Shown here: positions 18,366-28,871 of the stretch, one piece after another | How positions within the stretch are numbered: position 1 is the first letter of the stretch | Layout of the letters: every line of letters begins with the position of its first letter | Source of the DNA: Chitinophagaceae bacterium | GTDB lineage: Bacteria > Bacteroidota > Bacteroidia > Chitinophagales > Chitinophagaceae | DNA: 64,000 nt | Assembly (NCBI GenBank): GCA_019638625.1 | Contig: JAHBTK010000003.1 | Coordinates: forward strand, 248,001 to 312,000 | Reading direction: 5' to 3' | Translations under genes and position numbers: made by a program | The notes under the pieces: generated by a model | Databases searched by the model: none | What the model was told of the DNA's origin: nothing | Seen by the model: only the letters and a program-made list of their open reading frames with translations

Positions 18366-18848
18366 TCATTTCTCACCTTTTTTCAGCAAATAAAGACTTA
18401 ACGATATCAGAAGTATGCCACCCGGTATAATAAGATGACGGACATGTACCGCATCCCCATTTAACCTAGCTTCGGCAAGTCCGGTAAGATATCCTATAAC
18501 AAGCGTCGTAAGTATAGCCTCCCACAAAATGATCTTTAATTGCATGAAATTTTTTATCCGCAGCCATTCGGGCAGCCTCACCGGAAGCAACTTTGCGGGA
18601 TCGTGAAAAAGGATGAGAATGCCGATGGAAAACACCAATAGTACAATGGCTATAAGTAAAATATCCACAGTTGAAAGCAATTCAATTGCAATTAAACCGC
18701 CTGCTTTATACGCATTCCCATCATTCACATGCATCCATGCTATAATAAAATGATAGCAACCCAATAATGCTAAAGCCGTACCGGAAATAAATATCAGAAC
18801 GGCTATGGCGGATGTAATGAGCTTTAGAAAATTGTATATCTTTCTCAT
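18366..18848 (-). CDS. YqhA/UPF0114-family membrane protein
   Basis: A 160-residue inner-membrane protein with four hydrophobic segments (about residues 10-32, 55-80, 100-125 and 134-155). The segment IELLSTVDILLIAIVLLVFSIG followed by LRIKNFMQLKIILWEAILTTLVIGYL matches the pattern of YqhA-family proteins. Function of the family is unknown. A perfect palindrome (19049-19074) lies about 200 bp upstream, and the outer-membrane barrel gene follows 64 bp downstream. Confidence 0.7.
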   Translation of the reverse strand: MRKIYNFLKLITSAIAVLIFISGTALALLGCYHFIIAWMHVNDGNAYKAGGLIAIELLSTVDILLIAIVLLVFSIGILILFHDPAKLLPVRLPEWLRIKNFMQLKIILWEAILTTLVIGYLTGLAEARLNGDAVHVRHLIIPGGILLISLSLYLLKKGEK

Positions 18849-19273
18849 GTAGCGCTTTATAAATATAATTTAAGCAGTTCTGCTTTATAAACATTTCCCC
18901 GGTACAGTGCTGTTAAGCAGCTTGATCATTCAGCAGGTTTTTAGTGTTGCAGGAAAGCAACGAATAAATTGAAATGGATTAAGCTTTCACGAGTATACAA
19001 CTATTTAAACCCGCCAGTTCATCTAATATCTGATAGATTGGCAAATGTGTATAGTACACAAAAGTGTACTATACTGATCTTTTCAGGTCAGATAATCCGT
19101 TTAATTATATCATTCCAAATTCAAATACCTGCTGTAATGATGTTAAGAATACCATATACTCTTTCTATAGGGGAACTTGCTGTGATAGTACTATCGTTTA
19201 TTCTGCCAGTTCACCACGCTGATTTTTTTTAATGAATAAAATGGTTATGTCATGGTTGAGCGTATATGCCTGT
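18849..19273. other. Intergenic region without a convincing gene
   Basis: This 425-bp stretch holds the palindrome at 19049-19074 and only short open frames; one of 87 codons (18969-19232) spans the palindrome and has no protein-like features. The nearest genes are both on the minus strand (YqhA-like to the left, DUF4136-like to the right). Confidence 0.5.
19049..19074. promoter_or_regulatory. Operator-like palindrome, site A
   Basis: Perfect 11-bp inverted repeat, GTATAGTACAC and GTGTACTATAC, around an AAAA spacer. It shares the core TACAC-NNNN-GTGTA with sites at 31456, 44600 and 46837. It is the most symmetric copy, but unlike the other three it has no good -7-like element at 24 bp distance (only TAATCCGT on the plus strand at 19093). 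It could regulate the YqhA-like gene, whose start is about 200 bp away. Confidence 0.7.
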
Positions 19274-19879
19274 CTATTTCAGGAATCCCTCTTCTTTCAT
19301 TTTTTTAGAAACGGCATCGGCTACTTCATTCACAGCCTTGTCTATCCTGGAAGGATTGACGGTTTTACTGGTACCTACCCATAATAATTTGTTGTCGGGC
19401 ACCGAGTACACCGTTGTTTCAATAAAATAATTCTTGTCTTCACGATAGTAACCCGGATCGTAGTAATATGGAGCCGCATACCGGTAGTAGCCGCCATAAC
19501 CGCGATAATAATGCGGCATGACATTACTGCCCGGCACATACGATGTTTCTTTATCAACGTCTGCCAGGCGCATCATCAACACATAGTCGTACCCGTCACC
19601 TTTCAGCTTAGCGGTAATGGCAGATTCATCCTCACCGGATAGATTACCGGGCATCATTACATAAGAGGGGAATGCCTTTTTCTGAAGCCGCATTACCAAC
19701 TGGTCTTCTATTGTACGCCTTGATGCTTCGCTCCTCACGAGGGCCACCACTAAAATTTTCTGAACCTCTTCAAGACTTACACTCGCCCCGGGCTCCTTCC
19801 ACGATTTTACAATCTGAGTTGAGGTGCCGCAGGAACTTACAATGCCGGCAATAAAAAATAAAATGATACAATTTTTCAT
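19274..19879 (-). CDS. DUF4136-like lipoprotein, copy 1
   Basis: A 201-residue predicted lipoprotein (lipobox VSSC, Cys 17). It has a DUF4136-like layout: an early beta-strand KILVVALV, a helix SRRTIEDQLVMRLQKK, then GDGYDYVLMMRLADV, a Tyr/Gly-rich insertion (residues 123-148) and a closing segment with VYSVPDNKLLWVGTSKTV. Protein sequence is identical to the gene at 43711-44316. Nucleotides are also nearly identical except in the last six codons. Function unknown; such proteins sit in the envelope. Confidence 0.82.
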   Translation of the reverse strand: MKNCIILFFIAGIVSSCGTSTQIVKSWKEPGASVSLEEVQKILVVALVRSEASRRTIEDQLVMRLQKKAFPSYVMMPGNLSGEDESAITAKLKGDGYDYVLMMRLADVDKETSYVPGSNVMPHYYRGYGGYYRYAAPYYYDPGYYREDKNYFIETTVYSVPDNKLLWVGTSKTVNPSRIDKAVNEVADAVSKKMKEEGFLK

Positions 19880-19928
19880 AGTACCTGTTATTGTTTAGTT
19901 TAAAAATGAAAATGCATACGTTATATTA
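19298..19928. repeat. 631-bp long repeat, copy 1 (partner at 43735-44365)
   Basis: By direct comparison only two bases differ between this segment and 43735-44365 (one synonymous change near 19334, one just upstream of the start codon at 19882). Similarity stops sharply on both sides: inside the last codons of the gene on the left and about 50 bp upstream of the gene on the right. Confidence 0.9.
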
Positions 19929-19955
19929 CAAATCATCATAAAATTGGTCTGGTTT

Positions 19956-20687
19956 TCAGGGCTGGGGTCTTTTGAGAAAGGGTGGTGTAAAAATCATTAC
20001 TCCGATTTCAAGACCGGATGTTTTTGTGCCATCTAATGCCGCGCCGTAAGTAATGGCGGGAATAATGGTACTATTAGGCTCCCAGCGTAAGCCTGTTTTA
20101 AACTCCGGTTTTGAATAGGCAGCCCCTACCGTTCCGAATATTTCTCCCACTATTGCTACTTTAGGAATGACCTTATATACGGCAACACGGGCTGTATAGG
20201 TAAAACCGAATGCGCCCCGGTTATTTCCATCATCAAAATTCAATGTCGCACCCGGCATTATATCCCAGGAAATGGTGTTGCGGAAAAGAGGAAGTGTAAT
20301 GGGAAAAGCTGTCCAGATGGTTCGCTGGAAGTTGCGTATTTCTCTGGAGCGATAATATGCCGGAGTACGTCCAAGCCCAATGAATATAGCAGCTCCTCCG
20401 GTTTTGTCCTGGTTTTCTTTGAACATGTATTTCGCGTAAACAGATAAAGTAAAATACTGTGGTGTTTCATTTGCTTTATCTTCCCAATACACAAGTGCCT
20501 GCGTAAAGAATTCCCATTTTGGGAGTAAGGAAAAGGAGTTGTTATACGTGGCGTTACGTTGTCCGGCAGTCAGAACAAATGTTCCGACTCCATGTGGCAT
20601 AGCAAGATAACTGTCTGTATTGAATTGCTGTGCTGCTGTGCATTGTGATATAAACAACGATATCAGAACTTCAACTTTCCTTTTCAT
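19956..20687 (-). CDS. Predicted outer-membrane beta-barrel protein
   Basis: A 243-residue protein with an N-terminal signal peptide (cleavage likely after CTAAQ) and alternating hydrophobic/aromatic strands. Features such as GVGTFVLTAGQRNATYNN, LSVYAKYMF, IMPGATLNFDDGNNRGAFGFTY fit small transporter-like barrels often annotated as phenol-degradation MetA-type channels. No specific family is certain. It is one of three adjacent barrel genes (with 20830 and 21626). Confidence 0.65.
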   Translation of the reverse strand: MKRKVEVLISLFISQCTAAQQFNTDSYLAMPHGVGTFVLTAGQRNATYNNSFSLLPKWEFFTQALVYWEDKANETPQYFTLSVYAKYMFKENQDKTGGAAIFIGLGRTPAYYRSREIRNFQRTIWTAFPITLPLFRNTISWDIMPGATLNFDDGNNRGAFGFTYTARVAVYKVIPKVAIVGEIFGTVGAAYSKPEFKTGLRWEPNSTIIPAITYGAALDGTKTSGLEIGVMIFTPPFLKRPQP

Positions 20688-20829
20688 GGTTTTATCCGGC
20701 TATTTAAGTCTATAATGCAGAGCTTGATATCATATAGATTTCCGTTCATTCATTGCCGTCCCGGTTTCTTTGTAATAAATCATCTCATGAATAGTACATA
20801 TTCAGGATCAGTGTATCGGTTGATGACTA

Positions 20830-21600
20830 TCAAAAATAGAATGTACATCCTGCTCTTATCATATGTGAGTCGGCGGTGAAATTGGGCATCCAGTACAATT
20901 GTACTTTGAATTTATTTGGCGTGATGATCACAGAGGGTATAAACTCTCCTGTCCAAATCGTTTGCCAGTCTCCCTTTGTATTCATGAAAGCAGGAGTGGG
21001 ATTTATAAAAATGAACGTTCTTTTGTCTAAAATAATACTGGCATTGAATTGGAGTCCAATACCATTGCTGCTAACCTTATACTCATCCGGTATCAACTTG
21101 GAGCCTGGTTTTGTAACATGTACATAGGTAACACCGGGGAAAACGGAAAATTTTGGAGTAATAACGAATCCGAAAATCGAACCTGCTGCAATAGACCAGG
21201 CACTTCCTCCTATACCATTTTTATAGGAGCCGAAGGGCAGGGTAATATCTACCATCGGCGCAATAGCAATAAAACTTTTTGAAATGTTACGCTTAACGGC
21301 AGTAAAGTAACGGAAACGAGAATCGCCTATTCCCACTTTACCTGTTTCAACATTGTAAAGAATCGGTATTTCCAGCAGCATCAGGTTGTCTTTATTGAAT
21401 GCGTATTGTATATTGCCTCTAACCCCGAAAAGCTGCTTGTTTTTAAAGTGCTGATATTCCAGCGATGTAATAAGCTGAGTGTAGAGGTTGGTGGGTTTAG
21501 TAGGGTCAATATCCTGTTTATCGGCTTGAGCGCTGTCCTGTGCAAGAAGACAATCCGTTGAAATTGTGAGGATGATAAAAAACGTAACAATCTTTTTCAT
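20830..21600 (-). CDS. Predicted outer-membrane transporter barrel
   Basis: A 256-residue secreted protein (signal peptide to about residue 20, TDCLLAQ) with beta-barrel strands: LITSLEYQHFKNKQLFG, LMLLEIPILYNVETGKVGIGDSRFRYF, PMVDITLPFGSYKNG, and a C-terminal aromatic end CTFYF. The layout resembles MetA-like (phenol degradation) transporters. It sits 25 bp from the porin gene upstream, suggesting cotranscription. Confidence 0.68.
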   Translation of the reverse strand: MKKIVTFFIILTISTDCLLAQDSAQADKQDIDPTKPTNLYTQLITSLEYQHFKNKQLFGVRGNIQYAFNKDNLMLLEIPILYNVETGKVGIGDSRFRYFTAVKRNISKSFIAIAPMVDITLPFGSYKNGIGGSAWSIAAGSIFGFVITPKFSVFPGVTYVHVTKPGSKLIPDEYKVSSNGIGLQFNASIILDKRTFIFINPTPAFMNTKGDWQTIWTGEFIPSVIITPNKFKVQLYWMPNFTADSHMIRAGCTFYF

Positions 21601-21625
21601 TGTTCAAAAATTTAATTATTAAGTA

Positions 21626-23056
21626 CTATAAGTAGAGAAAGAACGTGATAAGGAATACGCCCCCGTTAGCGCCGACAACATACGGCAGACTACTGTTGCC
21701 CACAGGACTTTTGCGGAGGTAGATGTATTCGGTATTAAACCAGGCTGCCTGGTTTTTCCACGGATAATAATTCGCTCCGATGCGGTAGTCCCATGGGTTA
21801 CCATATTCTCCGAATATTTTTGAGCCGCCGGTATAGACCTGCAACATTTTCTTCACTATCATCGCCGACCCTATTGCAGCAAATCCGTTGTTCTTTATCA
21901 TTTTTAGTGATTCTGTACCCGATCCTCTGAAGCCATTTAACCAGCGTTGGTAAAAGCCGGCATCCAGGCTAAAGCCCTTGTATTTTACGCCGGCGTCCAG
22001 AGACACCATCTGATAGCGTGCATCCTCTATGCTTATGCCTGTACCAAAAAGCCCGGGTTCGAAGATGACATTACCATCTGACAAACGAAGTTGGGTATTC
22101 TCAAACATGGTAACCTTCGGTTGTGACGTGCGATTTTCGAGACTGCTTGTATAATGCACCGCCAGGCGTGTAGCTAATTTTTGATGCATATTGAAATCTC
22201 CGTACCCGCCATTATCAAACTCCTTTGTTGTTGGCATCCACATTAAAGCAGTTGCGATTGTTTTAAGTTTATTGTCAAGCTGATCTGCACTTATGCCAAA
22301 CTGGTTGAGGTTGTTACCTAACATTGCATGATAGTTAAGGCCTTTTACAATTTCTCCTTTTAGCCAAATACCGGAGGTATAGGATGGACGGAAAAACTCA
22401 TCCGCTATCAGGCGATTGTCAACGGGAAGCCAGAACGGGAAATTGCCTTCGGTTGTGCGTACGCCCGGCAATGCCTGGATGCCAACGCCAAAAGTGAAAT
22501 GGCGGTTAAAGTCATAATTTAAATTGCCTGCCAACACCACCTGGTTCAGTTCTCCCTGGCTGGTATTGGCACTCCACACATAACCCAGGTATCTGAATTT
22601 AGGAGTGAATACCCAGCCACTCATGGTCAATTGCACCTGGCATAGCTGGATATCCTGCCTTTGTTTAATCTCGCTCATCCGCCCGAATGCGTCCGTATAA
22701 GCCGGATCAAACCCCTTTTGATTGATATACCGGGCATACGTGTAAAGCTTTAATCTCAATACTCCCATAGAGTTTTGTACTACTGTAAATCCTTCCTCCA
22801 CTGTATAGCGGCCGAACTTTGGCTGAGTAGTATCGCCCTGCTGCTTCAGTTTAAAAACCGTTGGCTTACTGCTATCTCTATTTATTTCTATAATGCCTGA
22901 CTCAGGATTAACAGGAGTGCTTTGTAACGTTACCACAGATTCCTCAGGATATGTATTACCGGGTGAAACTGTTTTATCATGATTTGTATCCCCCTGCGCT
23001 TTTATAGAAGTAAATATTGTAAAATGAACTAACAACAAAAGCATTATTCTTCGCAT
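21626..23056 (-). CDS. OprO/OprP-like porin
   Basis: A 476-residue outer-membrane protein: signal peptide (MRRIMLLLLVHFTIFTSIKA), a Thr/Asn-rich linker of about 60 residues, then a barrel. Conserved-looking strands include LRLKLYTYARYINQKGFDP, DIQLCQVQLTMSGWVF, FTFGVGIQALPG and a final YVVGANGGVFLITFFLYL. The arrangement resembles porins of the phosphate-selective O/P type; substrate specificity cannot be assigned. It is the largest of a run of barrel genes and follows the lactonase-like gene by about 50 bp. Confidence 0.7.
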   Translation of the reverse strand: MRRIMLLLLVHFTIFTSIKAQGDTNHDKTVSPGNTYPEESVVTLQSTPVNPESGIIEINRDSSKPTVFKLKQQGDTTQPKFGRYTVEEGFTVVQNSMGVLRLKLYTYARYINQKGFDPAYTDAFGRMSEIKQRQDIQLCQVQLTMSGWVFTPKFRYLGYVWSANTSQGELNQVVLAGNLNYDFNRHFTFGVGIQALPGVRTTEGNFPFWLPVDNRLIADEFFRPSYTSGIWLKGEIVKGLNYHAMLGNNLNQFGISADQLDNKLKTIATALMWMPTTKEFDNGGYGDFNMHQKLATRLAVHYTSSLENRTSQPKVTMFENTQLRLSDGNVIFEPGLFGTGISIEDARYQMVSLDAGVKYKGFSLDAGFYQRWLNGFRGSGTESLKMIKNNGFAAIGSAMIVKKMLQVYTGGSKIFGEYGNPWDYRIGANYYPWKNQAAWFNTEYIYLRKSPVGNSSLPYVVGANGGVFLITFFLYL

Positions 23057-23109
23057 AGCTCTATATTTTAACTATTAGCCCTACCGGCGCTTTGATAATT
23101 TCTCGATGA

Positions 23110-24228
23110 TCATTTTATTTTTAACTCCGACGCCTCCAGCCATGGAATGCCCGGCAATTCATCAATATGGTGTATATATATCCGATCTTTCGTTTCGGTA
23201 ACACCGGTGGTTTCCGCCACCTTACCTGTTGTGTCCTGCAAGTCGGCCACAATTTTACCCTCCTCTGTAAAGGCTAATACATGACCATGTCGCACAGGTG
23301 CAGGCATAAAAGAGTCCGGCAGCCTTAATAATAGCTTTCGCATGAAAGGAGAAGTATTATCTAAACTATTGTCGCGAGGGCCGGGAAAGCCCACCCAAAT
23401 CCGGCCATCCAAACCACGGGTTAGATTATCAGGGAAGCCGGGAAGGTTTTCAAGAAGGAGGGTTGCTTTGTCAGAAGGCGTATTCACATCTAAATTATCG
23501 GCCGCAAGTGAAATCTTCCAAATACGATAACGTGCTGTTTCTGCTACAAACAAATATTTTTGATCGTTGCTTACCAGCATTCCATTAGGAAAGCTCAATC
23601 CATGTGCTAAGATTCTTGTGCTTTGTGTAGCCGGATCAAATTCAATGATGCGGCCTGTTGCAGACTGCTCCATCATATCCAGCATATTGGCCAGGTCTGA
23701 TCCCCATTTTTTGGCTGGAAAGCGCGTGCTGGCATCAGTCAGGTATATCTTGCCGTTAGGAGCAATAGCCACGGCATCCGGGTACAGGTATTTTGAACCA
23801 TTCACTTCATCAGACAACAGGGTAATCCTGCCATTGGGGTTAATGGAAATGAGTCCTTGCATAGCATCCGCTGCGATCATATTTCCCGCTGTGTCGAAAG
23901 CAAATCCAAGTACGCGCCCATGTGTATCTGCAAATACTTCGATGTCAGACATATCCTGGTTCATCCGCAAAACCTTACCACCGCGTACGCCGGTATATAG
24001 CATACCGTCCGGGCCTATTCCTATTTGCTCAGGCTCTCTAAACTCACCCATTGAAGCTACATTTACATTGCTTAAGCCGGTATTGGGCGCATGAATACCT
24101 ACATACCCCTTAAACTCCGGGGCTTCCCATGCTACAGGGCTAACAGGCACCGGCCAAAATAAAAGATAGAATACTACGGCAGATATTAGTGTTGTTACCG
24201 ATATAATTACAACTCTTCTTATATTCAT
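23110..24228 (-). CDS. Strictosidine-synthase/SMP-30-like beta-propeller protein
   Basis: A 372-residue protein with an N-terminal membrane anchor or uncleaved signal (residues 7-26) and a six-bladed propeller. The strictosidine-synthase-like segments are GPDGMLYTGVRGGKVLRM, GFAFDTAGNMIAADAMQGL, YPDAVAIAPNGKIYLTDAS, GRIIEFDPATQSTRIL, LSFPNGMLVSNDQKYLFVAET and LPGFPDNLTRGLDGRIWVGF. Family members hydrolyse lactones or esters; the actual substrate is unknown. Its place next to an amidohydrolase and porins suggests a catabolic role (inference). Confidence 0.85.
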   Translation of the reverse strand: MNIRRVVIISVTTLISAVVFYLLFWPVPVSPVAWEAPEFKGYVGIHAPNTGLSNVNVASMGEFREPEQIGIGPDGMLYTGVRGGKVLRMNQDMSDIEVFADTHGRVLGFAFDTAGNMIAADAMQGLISINPNGRITLLSDEVNGSKYLYPDAVAIAPNGKIYLTDASTRFPAKKWGSDLANMLDMMEQSATGRIIEFDPATQSTRILAHGLSFPNGMLVSNDQKYLFVAETARYRIWKISLAADNLDVNTPSDKATLLLENLPGFPDNLTRGLDGRIWVGFPGPRDNSLDNTSPFMRKLLLRLPDSFMPAPVRHGHVLAFTEEGKIVADLQDTTGKVAETTGVTETKDRIYIHHIDELPGIPWLEASELKIK

Positions 24229-24354
24229 CGTATTGGGTTTTTAATCATTTGGGGAAGCCGTGAAAAGGAAATGCCAGGACTTGTAGCGCAGGAAAAGGAA
24301 AGACTGAAAAATGCCCCATAATTACATGTTCTATCGAAGAAATATTTCACCCTG

Positions 24355-25710
24355 CTATTGGGTTAAGTTTTTGTAGATCTTCCCGTCCTTCATGATAACA
24401 AGCAGGTTTTTGGCCGGATCTTCTAACAGCTTAATATTTGCCAACGGGTCTCCGTTCACCAGCAATATATCCGCGTAAGCGCCTTCTTCTATTACACCCA
24501 GTTTGCCGGGATATGGATTACGGGGTCCGCTTAAAGCGAGTAGCTTGGCATTATCGGCCGTTGCCATTGTCAGCGTTTCTGCAGGCGTATACCATTTTAC
24601 GAGCTTGGGCAAATAGAAAGGCTGCCGGGTTGTGCCAATTGTGTTTAGCTGTATATCGGTACCAAAGGCTGTTTTAACGCCGTATTTTTTTGCCCAGATA
24701 TAAGCGCTGTCTGTACCGGCAACCACCAGTTTGTATTTAGCCTCATTATCGGAGCCCGGCGCAGTAGGAATAGCGTCCTCGTCCATCAAAAAAGGCTGAA
24801 GGCTTAACCAGATGTCTTTTTCTTTCATGTATTTGATGGTAGCCTCGTTGAGAAGTTGGCCGTGTTCAATACATTTAACGCCTGCGTCAATGGCCATCCG
24901 TACCGCTCTGGGCGTATACGCATGGACGGTAACATATGTCCCCCAATTCTCCGCATCAGCAACTGCAGCTTCAATCTCTTCTTTCGTATATTCAGTCACA
25001 TCTACCGGGTCATAATTAGAGCTTACACCTCCTCCGGCAGCCAATTTTATCTGGCTTGCACCCTGCATCAGTTGTTCCCGTACAACCTGGTGCATTTCAG
25101 CAACCCCATCAGCAATGGCATTCAGTCCCTGGCGTACACCCGGTGCTGGATAAGGATTAGCTTTGGCAGGCAGATCAACGAGGTTACGAAAATCAGCATG
25201 TCCCGAGGTTTGTGAGATCATCGGGCCGGAAGGCCATATGCGGGGACCTACCACTAACCCTTCATCAATAGCGCGTTTCATTCCAAAAACTGAACCGCTT
25301 AAATCCCTGGCTGAAGTAAACCCTGCCATCAACATGTCTTTAACATACGCCGATGCACGGATCTGCAGATAGTGAGGGTCAGCGGTAGCCATGGTGACAA
25401 TAGGCAAATTCCAGAATTGAAGATGCGCATGAACGTCTATCAGCCCGGGCATAAGCGTCTTTCCACTACCATTGATAATGGTAATGTTGGCTTTTCCGTC
25501 AACAGGTATAGCAACGGCAGATATTTTTTCGATTTTATTATCCCGTATCAGCACGTTCATATTGCCCGATAAAGCATTGCTCTTGCCACTGAATATTTTT
25601 ACATTCTGGAATAAAATATATTGCTCCGGAGGAACTTTTCGCGGGGGCTGTTGTGCAAATATTACAGCCCCTGTAATGATAAAACTGCAAATCAGAAGGA
25701 TCTTTTTCAT
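24355..25710 (-). CDS. Secreted amidohydrolase family protein
   Basis: A 451-residue metal-dependent hydrolase of the imidazolonepropionase/prolidase-like amidohydrolase group. Start at 25710 gives a signal peptide (MKKILLICSFIITGAVIFAQ); a longer in-frame start at 25779 is less likely. Metal site: GLIDVHAHLQFW (HxH), HAYTPRAVRMAIDAG with CIEHGQ, and the final Asp in AFGTDIQLN. The composite beta-sandwich domain at the ends (TLMPGLID, GAYADILLVNGDPL) is typical. It is divergent from the sensor-kinase gene at 25980. Confidence 0.9.
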   Translation of the reverse strand: MKKILLICSFIITGAVIFAQQPPRKVPPEQYILFQNVKIFSGKSNALSGNMNVLIRDNKIEKISAVAIPVDGKANITIINGSGKTLMPGLIDVHAHLQFWNLPIVTMATADPHYLQIRASAYVKDMLMAGFTSARDLSGSVFGMKRAIDEGLVVGPRIWPSGPMISQTSGHADFRNLVDLPAKANPYPAPGVRQGLNAIADGVAEMHQVVREQLMQGASQIKLAAGGGVSSNYDPVDVTEYTKEEIEAAVADAENWGTYVTVHAYTPRAVRMAIDAGVKCIEHGQLLNEATIKYMKEKDIWLSLQPFLMDEDAIPTAPGSDNEAKYKLVVAGTDSAYIWAKKYGVKTAFGTDIQLNTIGTTRQPFYLPKLVKWYTPAETLTMATADNAKLLALSGPRNPYPGKLGVIEEGAYADILLVNGDPLANIKLLEDPAKNLLVIMKDGKIYKNLTQ

Positions 25711-25908
25711 ATTTATTTGTAATTTGGATAATTGTTTAAATACTTGTACTGCTGTATTTTTCAGCATTCTGGCAAGCATTGAATAATAGGGTTTACATCA
25801 TGGGTGTGCAACAAGCATTTACCTATTCCAGAATTCTCTTGCTCATGTAATCTGGTAGCATGACAGACCTGCCAGGAGAATCCGGTAAAACCTTATAGAA
25901 AGGTTTGA

Positions 25909-25925
25909 AAAGTTTTGTAAACTTT
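25909..25925. promoter_or_regulatory. Palindrome between divergent amidohydrolase and sensor-kinase genes
   Basis: Perfect 7-bp arms AAAGTTT and AAACTTT around TGT, 55 bp before the sensor-kinase start. Placed where an operator would be; no family of regulator can be named. Confidence 0.45.
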
Positions 25926-25979
25926 ATGAAAAATACCGGCTCTGGCAATCGTTAAAATTAACGATCAACAATTATAGCA

Positions 25980-28871
25980 ATGCATAGCTGGCTGAGTATG
26001 ATTTTTTCGTATAACAAAACTGCTTTTGTAAAAAAATTTTGTACCTCGATTTATTTTGTTTCTGCTTTTTTGGCCAATGCACGAGCACAAAATGATCCCG
26101 TGAGCATTTTTAAAATGGAAGCGCTTACAGTGAAGGACGGATTATCGCAGGGTATGATCAATTGTATGCGGCAGGATCATTTGGGATTTATGTGGTTTGG
26201 AACATTGGATGGATTAAATCGTTACGATGGTTATCGTTTTACCACATTTCGTCATAACTATTCAGACTCTACTTCTATCTCCGGAAATTTTATCACCAGT
26301 ATTTTTGAGGATTCCCGCAAAAGGTTATGGGTGGGCACGGCATTAAACGGGCTTAACTTATTTGATGCGGAAAGCGAAACATTCATCCGTTTTCAGCACA
26401 ATAATTTGAACATCCTCAAAAACTCAAGAGTACTCTCTATCCAGGAAGACAGGAATGGTGCAATATGGGTGGGAACAGTAAACGGATTATTCAAGATAAT
26501 AACGAAAGAGAAAAAAGGAAAAAGGAATTTTTCAAAACTTCCCTCACCAGATCGTTTTTTTGAAAACAATGAAGTGATTATAACAAAAATAATATTAGAC
26601 AAAGCCAATCCTTCTCATGAATTATTCAGGACTCATGAAAAACCTGCAGCTATGCAATACCTTGAATCGATTTTTTATATTGATACGCAAGGAGTAGTTT
26701 GGGTTTCTGTGCCTGGCGCGTTGTATAAAATCTTTCCATCTGCTTATACTACAGATTCTGTTGTATCCTTTAACGATGACAAGCTCGTTTTTTCAAATGA
26801 CAACGTACTGAATATAAGCCAAGATACTTCTATGGGATTAATACATTTAATGCACCTGCATTCAATAACCACTGTAGATCAAAAAAACGGATCTGTTTCA
26901 ACAGCAGCATTTCCAAATTATAATATTGGAATTACGCGCAGGCAATTGATAATAAACGGGAATGAAATGTGGGCCGCTCATAACCACAAGCTTTTCCGTC
27001 ATAACCTGGGCACCGGCAAAGCAGAAATTATACGACCTCAAAGCAGCGATCATGCAAAAATGATGGGATACTGTAATCATGTTTACCGGGATAAATCAGG
27101 TGTGATCTGGATTGGAACATCAGGCTTTGGGCTGTTAAAATTTAATCCGCACGCCCTGCAATTTAATATGGTGAATACGAAAAGCGTGATATGGATGGGC
27201 GCTACTCCGGAAAATAATGTCCTCGCAAATGCCGTAGATTTTATTCTGCTTAGCCGAAACAATTCTTCCGGTAAGTACTATCCTGATTCGCTTTTCTCCG
27301 AAAAGATGAAAAAATGGTTTCCGGTAAATCCCCCGGATATAGGCGCCCAGACCAATGATAAAAATTATTATATCAATGCTTCTTATATAATAAAATTCAA
27401 TAACCAAAGTAAAGCATATCTTACCATCAGCGATTCCGCATTCCGGTTCCCCTTTTTTGTTGATCGTGATGAAAATATCTGGTATGGACTTGCAGATTCC
27501 CTTTGCAAGTTCAATACCAAAACCAACCAGGTTATTGCTTACAAATACCCGGTAGCTAAAATCACTACATTTCCTTACCATTTCCTCGAATCGCTGTACC
27601 AGGATGGCAACGGAATATTATGGCTGGGAACCGTAAACGGACTATTCCGGTTTGACGAAAGAAATAAAAGCTGGAAACAGTATATCAATAACCCGGGTGA
27701 TAAAGAATCTTTAAGCACAGACGTAATCTTTTCTATATGCGGGGACATCCACCACCCCGAATATTTGTGGATCGGCACCAATGGAGGGGGGCTCAACCTC
27801 TTCAATAAAAAGACAGAATCGTTTAGAAACTTTTCTGAACGTGATGGCTTATCGAATAATGTAGTATACGGAATTTTAAATGCCAATAGTGGCAACCTGT
27901 GGATGAGCACTAACAATGGTCTTTCGAGGTTCACCCCACCGGATACAACAAACCTGAAAGGAATATTCAGAAATTATAATGAAGACGATGGATTACAAAG
28001 CAATGAATTCAATCGCTATGCTTATGCCAAAACCAATAGTGGGTTACTTTTTTTTGGAGGGGTTAACGGATATAATTATTTCGACCCTGAAAAAATACAA
28101 GATCCTGATTATACCCCTAGGGTCATTATTACTGATTTCAAGCTTAGTAATAAACCTGTTCCTTTTTCAGATACCAGCGGCAAAAAAAACTTACTGAACA
28201 AGCCTGTTTTTCTTACAGACCGGATCGTGTTGTCTTATCACAGTAACATGATGACTTTTGATTTTGCTGAAATGGAGTTTACGAACCCTGCTAAAAACAA
28301 ATTCCAGTACAAAATGGAAGGGTTTGACACCAACTGGGTGCAGCCGGACATGATTCATTCCGCAACATTCACTAACCTTGATCCCGGGAAATACACTTTT
28401 ATTGTGCGTTCAGTGTCTGCCACCGGCAAAGCATATAATAATGAAACCTCTGTAATCATCATTATACGCCCACCATGGTATATGACCTGGTGGTTCCGTT
28501 TTTTTGCTATAGCAGTTGCAGTGACAGGAATATATAGTTTTTATCGTTATCGTATTAATGAAACAATAAAACTTATGGAAATGCGAAACCGGATTGCAAA
28601 TGATCTTCATGATGAAATCGGCTCATCGCTGAGCAGTGTTCATATTTACAGTGAAGTAGCTTTACATAAAACACTGAACAGGTATGAAGAAATTGTTAAT
28701 CACCTTAATCAGATCAGCAGCGAAACTTCCAACATGATTGAGGCATTGAATGATATTGTATGGGCAGTTAACCCTAAAAATGATCGCTTTGAGAACATCA
28801 TTAACCGTATGCGAGCCGCCACAGTAGAACTTTTTGAGGTGCAAAACATGTGTGTGCACCATAGTCGTTAA
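25980..28871 (+). pseudogene. Sensor histidine kinase with propeller and Y_Y_Y domains, 5' part, interrupted by IS
   Basis: The first 960 codons of a large two-component sensor. Order: signal peptide (to about residue 36), two-component-regulator propeller repeats (for example FMWFGTLDGLNRYDG, LWVGTALNGLNLFD, GAIWVGTVNGLFKI, LWIGTNGGGLNLFNK) up to about residue 690, a Y_Y_Y domain, one membrane helix (WWFRFFAIAVAVTGIYSFY), and the HisKA_3 box with His 877 in ANDLHDEIGSSLSS. At codon 960 the IS element begins and translation ends four codons into it. The ATPase domain is therefore cut off and lies at 30411-30728. The DNA on both sides joins in frame, giving an original protein of about 1065 residues. 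Confidence 0.93.
28850..28859. repeat. Target-site duplication, left copy
   Basis: GTGTGTGCAC, repeated exactly at 30401-30410 on the other side of the IS element. Length 10 bp is normal for the IS4 family. Confidence 0.92.

Noticed and set aside
18969..19232. An 87-codon frame between the YqhA-like and DUF4136 genes
   Set aside because: It crosses a perfect regulatory palindrome and has no protein-like pattern.
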